From: an uncultured Terriglobales bacterium
GTDB taxonomy: Bacteria; Acidobacteriota; Terriglobia; Terriglobales; Acidobacteriaceae
NCBI GenBank assembly: GCA_955652845.1
Contig: CATPBY010000202.1
Coordinates: forward strand, 1 to 9,439
Direction of reading: 5' to 3'
Length of the DNA stretch: 9,439 nt
Both the position numbers and the translations under genes were made by a program. Shown piece after piece: positions 6,141 through 9,439 of the stretch. The notes beneath the pieces were generated by a model, which was given only the letters and a program-made list of their open reading frames with translations, did not search any database and had not been told where the DNA came from. Position 1 is the first letter of the stretch. Every line of letters starts with the position of its first letter.

Positions 6141-7136
6141 ATGGCGGCAGTAGACGTCAAACCCCGCGCGGCGGAGCCAGAGCTCCATCTCCTTTTGCCC
6201 AAGGATACGTTAGACGAGCCGCTATGGAAATCGCTGTTCCGCAATCTCGACGATTTCTTTTTTCCCAAAAAGCAAGCTCCTCTGGTTCTGACTTCCAAGC
6301 CGATCCCGGTAAAGGACATCTGGGGTTTTTACGATTATAAGAAGAACGGTGCGCTGGGTTCGACCCTGGTGCATGTGTTGGCGGTTGCCGCCATTATTGG
6401 CATAACCATCCTGGGGCGGCGTGTGGTAGAGCAGGTTACAAAGCCGCCCGAGAATGTCACGTTGATTGCGCCCGATGATGTTCCTCCGCTTCCGCCTTCG
6501 AAAACGCTTGCTGGCGGCGGCGGCGGTGGCGGCGATCGCGACAAATTCCAGGCTCCCAAGGGTAAGTTGCCCAAGCTGGCGATGGAGCAGATCACTCCTC
6601 CCGCGATGGTGGTGCGCAACGATAATCCCAAACTGGCGGTTGAACCAACCGTCGTGGTGCCGCCGCAGATCAAACTGCAGGCGAGTAATTTGCCCAATCT
6701 GGGTGATCCGATGTCGCATTTGCCCTCAGGACCTCCGTCGAACGGGACTGGGTCTGGCGGAGGCATTGGCTCTGGGTCAGGTGGCGGCGTAGGTTCTGGT
6801 GAGGGGCCGGGCGTGGGCCCGGGCCGCGGGGGCGGTATTGGCGGCGGCGTCTTCCGGGTTGGCGGCGGCGTTTCAGCTCCCAGGGAGCTGTATGCCCCAG
6901 AGCCTGAATATTCAGAGGAAGCCCGCAAAGCGAAATATCAGGGGACCTGCGTTTTATACGTCATCGTAGGTGCTGACGGTCGCCCACGGGATTTGCGCGT
7001 GGCTCGGAGTCTGGGCTTGGGCTTGGACGAAAAAGCGATCGAAGCCGTGAAGACGTGGAAGTTTGACCCAGCCATGAAAGATGGAAAGCCGGTAGCGGTG
7101 GCAATCAGCGTCGAAGTAGAATTCCGGTTGTACTGA
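6141..7136 (+). CDS. TonB-family energy transducer
   Basis: The 331-residue inner-membrane protein transmits proton-motive force from ExbB/ExbD to TonB-dependent outer-membrane receptors. It has a 68-residue cytosolic N-terminus rich in aromatic and charged residues (LWKSLFRNLDDFFF). One TM helix spans about 70-92 (ALGSTLVHVLAVAAIIGITI). The Pro-rich stretch PDDVPPLPPS (111-120) is followed by a seven-Gly run (125-131). A long Gly/Ser-rich linker runs at about 202-243. The C-terminal TonB domain (about 247-331) contains PEPEYSEEARKAKYQGTCVL, VGADGRPRDLRVARSLG, LDEKAIEAVKTWKFDPAMKD and a final EVEFRLY. Classical TonB has a very short cytosolic end and a Pro/Lys spacer, so this is a variant type, common to my knowledge in Acidobacteriota-like genomes. 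The start is the first ATG in frame after the promoter; no ribosome site supports it. No exbB/exbD genes are adjacent, so the partner receptor cannot be inferred. Confidence 0.9.
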   Translation: MAAVDVKPRAAEPELHLLLPKDTLDEPLWKSLFRNLDDFFFPKKQAPLVLTSKPIPVKDIWGFYDYKKNGALGSTLVHVLAVAAIIGITILGRRVVEQVTKPPENVTLIAPDDVPPLPPSKTLAGGGGGGGDRDKFQAPKGKLPKLAMEQITPPAMVVRNDNPKLAVEPTVVVPPQIKLQASNLPNLGDPMSHLPSGPPSNGTGSGGGIGSGSGGGVGSGEGPGVGPGRGGGIGGGVFRVGGGVSAPRELYAPEPEYSEEARKAKYQGTCVLYVIVGADGRPRDLRVARSLGLGLDEKAIEAVKTWKFDPAMKDGKPVAVAISVEVEFRLY

Positions 7137-7180
7137 CCCCAGCACCGGCAGAATGCAGAATAAGGATTCGCGGCGCTCAA

Positions 7181-7210
7181 CTAGAGACAGCCGTTTTCGG
7201 CTGTCCCTAG
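7181..7210. terminator. Hairpin between convergent tonB and murI
   Basis: GACAGCCG (7186-7193) and CGGCTGTC (7198-7205) form a perfect 8-bp stem with a TTTT loop. It extends by CTAG/CTAG (7181-7184 and 7207-7210) after one A-C mismatch. It lies 44 bases after the tonB stop and 19 bases after the murI stop, which suits a shared bidirectional terminator. Neither side has a clear T-tract, so it may act as a Rho-independent-like stem without U-tract or as a 3' stabiliser. Confidence 0.55.
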
Positions 7211-7229
7211 GCCTCGACAAGCTTCAGGC

Positions 7230-8048
7230 TTATTCCTTCAAGTCTACGTGCTGGACATCTTCAATTGGTTGGCCTAAAAAGCGGCCTCCCAGGCGTCGAA
7301 ACTTCTCCACCGAATCAGTGGCAAAGAATTTTATTCGGGCGAACTGGCGGCGTTCGTCTGCCGAAGGGGTCGGAGGCGGTTTGAATTTCAGCAATTCCGC
7401 GACCGCCTGGGCAGTGGCCTCGGCGGAGTCCACAATAGCGATGTGCGCTGGCGCCACACGCCGCACGACGGTTTTAAGCAGCGGATAGTGGGTACAGCCG
7501 AGAAGCAATACATCCGCGGATTGAAACCCGTCGCCGAATGCTTCCTGCAGGTAAATGCGGGAGATTTGTTCTGTGACCGCGTGCTCAGTCCAGCCTTCCT
7601 CGACCAGCGGCACCAGCAAAGGACATGCTTTCTCTCGAACGTCCACGCCACGTGCCTGTAGAGCTTTCAGGTAGGCGTGACTGGCAACAGTGGCTTCCGT
7701 TCCAATCACTACCACTTTTTGATTCTTGCTGGAAGCAGCGGCCCGCTCGGCTCCCGGCTCCACAACGCCTACGACAGGGATCTGGGCGGCGCGCACGATC
7801 TTGTCGAAAGCCAGGGCCGTAGCGGTGTTACAGGCAATGACGAGCATGTTTGCGCCATGCTGCTGGAGAAAATGTGTCGCCTCAACAGCATACCTGGCAA
7901 CGGTTTCTGCCGATTTCGAACCATACGGCAAGCGAGCGGTGTCGCCAAAGTAAAGGTAATCGGCGGCGGGAATCACTGCAGCCAGTTCCTTGAGGACGGT
8001 TAATCCGCCAAAGCCGGAGTCAAAAACTCCAATTGAAGGCCTGCGCAT
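7230..8048 (-). CDS. murI: Glutamate racemase
   Basis: This cytosolic, cofactor-independent enzyme interconverts L- and D-glutamate and supplies D-Glu to MurD for peptidoglycan. The 272-residue length is typical. It opens IGVFDSGFGGLTVLKEL (residues 6-22, with conserved Asp10-Ser11), then YFGDTARLPYGSKS (33-46). The two catalytic cysteines are Cys73 in ACNTAT and Cys185 in LLGCTHYPLL, with His187 beside the second. VVGVVEPGA (92-100) and VVVIGTEATV (112-121) are also family signatures. All key residues are present, so the enzyme is expected to be active. The tail (RRLGGRFLGQPIEDVQHVDL) matches the usual C-terminus in which the chain ends on ...F.G..I..V..VDL. The start is ATG 8048; no ribosome site is evident before it (CTTACACCTCT). 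It is divergent from vapBC across 93 bases and convergent with tonB. Confidence 0.97.
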   Translation of the reverse strand: MRRPSIGVFDSGFGGLTVLKELAAVIPAADYLYFGDTARLPYGSKSAETVARYAVEATHFLQQHGANMLVIACNTATALAFDKIVRAAQIPVVGVVEPGAERAAASSKNQKVVVIGTEATVASHAYLKALQARGVDVREKACPLLVPLVEEGWTEHAVTEQISRIYLQEAFGDGFQSADVLLLGCTHYPLLKTVVRRVAPAHIAIVDSAEATAQAVAELLKFKPPPTPSADERRQFARIKFFATDSVEKFRRLGGRFLGQPIEDVQHVDLKE

Positions 8049-8104
8049 AGAGGTGTAAGAAGCCGGTCACAAGAGTAGCAGCCTCGTCATATTCAGGTAA
8101 TGGC

Positions 8105-8133
8105 TTGCGGTGTGCACGATTATCGTGTACACT
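8105..8133 (+). promoter_or_regulatory. vapBC promoter with overlapping palindromic operator
   Basis: A 23-bp imperfect palindrome is centred on T8121: GTGTGCACGAT (8110-8120) faces ATCGTGTACAC (8122-8132), with ten of eleven arm positions complementary. A weak promoter overlaps it, -35 TTGCGG (8105-8110, 3 of 6) and -10 TACACT (8128-8133, 4 of 6), 17 bp apart. VapBC complexes typically repress their own promoter by binding such palindromes through the antitoxin's ribbon-helix-helix. The predicted transcript start, about 8139-8141, is at or next to the ATG at 8142. Confidence 0.62.
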
Positions 8134-8141
8134 GTTGTTGT

Positions 8142-8360
8142 ATGAAGAACGTCACCCTTAGCGCTGATGAAAACCTGATTGACCAGGCGCGTCAAGTAGC
8201 CAGGGCCCAACACAAGACGTTGAATGCTGCCTTCAGGGAATGGCTCGAACACTTTGCGGCGCAGGGCGGCAACGACCGGGAACTAGACGCTTTGATGCAA
8301 CGCGTGGGCCACGTTCGGAGCGGCCGACGCTTTAGCCGAGATGAAATGAATGAGCGGTAG
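8142..8360 (+). CDS. vapB: VapB-type ribbon-helix-helix antitoxin
   Basis: This 72-residue protein is the likely antitoxin partner of the PIN toxin that follows. Residues 1-45 fit a ribbon-helix-helix: a beta strand KNVTLSADENLI, then two helices (DQARQVARAQHK, TLNAAFREWLEHFAA). This would dimerise and bind the palindrome upstream. The C-terminal part (about 55-72, MQRVGHVRSGRRFSRDEMNER) is basic and polar, as expected for the segment that wraps around and inhibits the toxin. An upstream in-frame ATG at 8100 would add 14 residues (MACGVHDYRVHCCC) encoded by the operator itself and is rejected. There is no Shine-Dalgarno before ATG 8142 (TGTTGTTGT), consistent with a leaderless message. The gene overlaps the toxin by 11 bases, implying coupled translation. 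Family assignment is from RHH pattern and context. Confidence 0.88.
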   Translation: MKNVTLSADENLIDQARQVARAQHKTLNAAFREWLEHFAAQGGNDRELDALMQRVGHVRSGRRFSRDEMNER

Positions 8361-8772
8361 GTTCTTTCTCGACACCGATATTTTCGTCTACACCTTCGAT
8401 TCGAGCGCGCCGGCTAAAGCCGAGCGAGCGATGCAACTTGTTCGCGAGGCGTTAGCGAAACGAAAGGGAATCGTCAGCTACCATGTGGTGCAGGAGTTTT
8501 TCAATCTTGCTCTTCGACGCTTTAGCCACCCCATGTCGGTGGCGGAGGCTGAACAGTATCTGAGCACCGTATTCCGGCCCCTGCTGGCTGTTCATTCCAC
8601 TCCTGCTCTCTATATTGAGGCGCTTCAACTGAACGGCCGGCATCGCCTCTCCTGGTACGATTCGCTTATCGTAGCGGCAGCGGTTGAAGGCCAATGCCAG
8701 GTTCTTTACAGCGAGGACTTGCAGCACGGTCGCAAAATTGAAAGCCTGCGCATCCAAAATCCCTTCGCATAA
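8350..8772 (+). CDS. vapC: VapC-type PIN-domain ribonuclease toxin
   Basis: The 140-residue PIN-domain protein is a typical VapC in length. VapC toxins are Mg/Mn-dependent endoribonucleases that cleave tRNA or rRNA loops and stall translation until bound by VapB. The acidic site appears complete: Asp8 in FFLDTDIFVYTFD, Glu49 in VVQEF, Asp104 in SWYDSLIVAAA, and Asp123 (with Glu122) in LYSEDLQHG. The order and spacing match PIN nucleases. ATG 8350 lies inside the end of vapB (ATGAATGAGCGGTAG), so translation is probably coupled. The frame is intact, so a functional toxin is expected; the RNA target cannot be read from sequence. The gene ends 23 bases before the stop of the convergent regulator gene, with no terminator visible between them. 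Confidence 0.93.
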   Translation: MSGRFFLDTDIFVYTFDSSAPAKAERAMQLVREALAKRKGIVSYHVVQEFFNLALRRFSHPMSVAEAEQYLSTVFRPLLAVHSTPALYIEALQLNGRHRLSWYDSLIVAAAVEGQCQVLYSEDLQHGRKIESLRIQNPFA

Positions 8773-8795
8773 TCTGCGGAAGTAAAGCTGCCTGC

Positions 8796-9439
8796 CTACC
8801 CCAAGCGTTCGAAATGGGCAAGGTGCGTGGCAGGCGTCTCCATGGTTCTGCCGCAGCATGGGCCGGGCGGAATAGGCGCGCCGTGGGGGCAGGTAAGCGG
8901 ATGCCCGAGAAAGCTGCAGATCTTGTCGGTAGCTTCAGGCGAAAGAATGTGCTCAAACTTGCAGGCCTGTTGCTCGATCTCGGATTCACTGTCGAGCGCG
9001 AGGCTGTCGGTAAAGAGCCGTTCAGCCAGGCGATGGCGGCGGATGATGTCAGCTGCGCGCTGTCGCCCTCGGCCAGTCAATTCAACAACCATGCTGCCGT
9101 CGCCGGTCGAAACTCCCGAAGGCTTTAGCGCTTCATGACAGGGATTCACGAATGGCTTGTGATTGTGAGCCAAAGGCGGATGCGGCATTACAGTCACCAG
9201 CCCCATCTCTTTCATTTTCTCAACCGCGAGGCTCACGGGTAGAGCGCCGTGAACTTCCATTCTGCCAATTTCCGCAATCTCGCCATGTTCAGCGAGCGCC
9301 CAAAGTTCCTCGAGCACTTCGTCAAACTGCTCTTCGTCTGCCATGGCGAAGACTTCTACGTCGGCAATCTTGCCGTGATGAAGCTCTTTGCGCCGGTCAG
9401 CCAGCCGGGCGACAACCGGATCATGGGTCACCATAATGA
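8796..9439 (-). CDS. ABC-transporter ATPase C-terminus fused in frame to a DtxR/MntR-type metal-dependent regulator (5' end outside window)
   Basis: The frame is open through the window edge and ends at TAG 8796-8798. Residue numbers count from the codon at 9434. The first visible residues, (I)MVTHDPVVARLADRRKELHH-GKI, are the H-loop and end of a LolD/MacB/FtsE-type ABC ATPase (VTHDP...ADR...GKI). The frame then continues into a DtxR-like protein: an N-terminal helix-turn-helix region at about 33-82, a long wing with a His/Cys-containing insertion (83-113), then VELTGRGRQRAADIIRRHRL and the metal-binding dimerisation domain ending GHPLTCPHGAPIPPGPCC (177-194). Likely metal ligands are His134, Glu138, Glu154, Cys158, Glu161 and His162 (ACKFEH, as in DtxR ACRWEH). 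There is no SH3/FeoA-like third domain; instead there is a short tail of about 18 residues. An ATG at 9344 could start a free DtxR, but it has no ribosome site and no stop separates it from the ABC part. The family represses or activates iron or manganese genes with Fe2+/Mn2+ as corepressor. A sequencing or assembly frameshift is the main alternative to a true fusion. Confidence 0.85.
   Translation of the reverse strand, partial: IMVTHDPVVARLADRRKELHHGKIADVEVFAMADEEQFDEVLEELWALAEHGEIAEIGRMEVHGALPVSLAVEKMKEMGLVTVMPHPPLAHNHKPFVNPCHEALKPSGVSTGDGSMVVELTGRGRQRAADIIRRHRLAERLFTDSLALDSESEIEQQACKFEHILSPEATDKICSFLGHPLTCPHGAPIPPGPCCGRTMETPATHLAHFERLG

Noticed and set aside
6744..6869. Possible tandem repeat or CRISPR-like array in G-rich DNA
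   Set aside because: The periodicity comes from Gly/Ser codons in the tonB linker; there are no uniform repeats with unique spacers.
6335..6928. 197-codon minus-strand, Pro-rich frame opposite tonB
   Set aside because: The Pro-rich product is the mirror of the Gly-rich TonB linker; the TonB frame has TM helix and C-terminal domain, this one has nothing.
8049..8110. murI promoter
   Set aside because: The best minus-strand pair (TTACCT and TACTCT, 17 bp apart) matches consensus at only three of six positions each, which is not distinguishable from chance.
8100..8141. Longer vapB start at ATG 8100
   Set aside because: The extra 14 residues (MACGVHDYRVHCCC) are encoded by the palindromic operator and promoter and do not fit the RHH N-terminal strand, which should begin near the start.
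9344..9439. Separate DtxR gene starting at ATG 9344 behind a distinct ABC gene
   Set aside because: No stop codon lies between the ABC end and the DtxR part, they share one frame, and the ATG lacks a ribosome site; a fusion is the simpler reading from this sequence.

Overview
The window reads as an ordinary chromosomal segment of a GC-rich Gram-negative bacterium, most likely an Acidobacteriota member. That placement is an inference from protein style: a TonB-family protein with a long cytosolic N-terminus and a Gly-rich linker, GlpX as the fructose bisphosphatase, and a MacB/LolD-type ABC end. No rRNA or tRNA was available to confirm it. No rRNA, tRNA, CRISPR array, transposase or phage gene was found. 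Both ends of the window cut through genes.

Layout from left to right. (1) 1-372 (+) is the C-terminal end of a glycosylasparaginase-type Ntn hydrolase. (2) 451-1482 (-) is glpX, class II fructose-1,6-bisphosphatase, convergent with it. (3) A 360-base divergent intergenic region carries a predicted promoter for each flank. (4) 1843-2343 (+) is a VOC/PhnB-like small protein. (5) A strong inverted repeat at 2378-2422 separates it from a convergent two-gene operon on the minus strand, ileS then lspA (5820 down to 2463). (6) A 320-base divergent region holds the ileS and tonB promoters. (7) 6141-7136 (+) is a TonB-family energy transducer. (8) A perfect-arm hairpin at 7181-7210 sits between it and convergent murI (7230-8048, -), glutamate racemase. 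(9) 8142-8772 (+) is a VapBC-type toxin-antitoxin operon with a 23-bp imperfect palindrome over its predicted promoter. (10) 8796-9439 (-) is the C-terminal part of a gene in which the end of an ABC-transporter ATPase runs in frame into a full DtxR/MntR-type metal-dependent regulator.

Functional links are mostly housekeeping. ileS supplies Ile-tRNA, LspA cuts lipoprotein signal peptides, MurI makes D-Glu for peptidoglycan, GlpX serves gluconeogenesis, and TonB energises outer-membrane import. Apart from ileS-lspA and vapBC, neighbours are divergent or convergent, so each is probably its own transcription unit.

The points most worth a second look are the ABC-ATPase/DtxR fusion, with a His/Cys-rich insertion in the wing region and an unusual predicted metal-ligand set, and the palindromic, possibly leaderless vapBC promoter. 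The ileS start can also be moved to a GTG codon because a near-consensus promoter lies inside the longer reading frame. I did not see a clear, wholly new multi-gene system.
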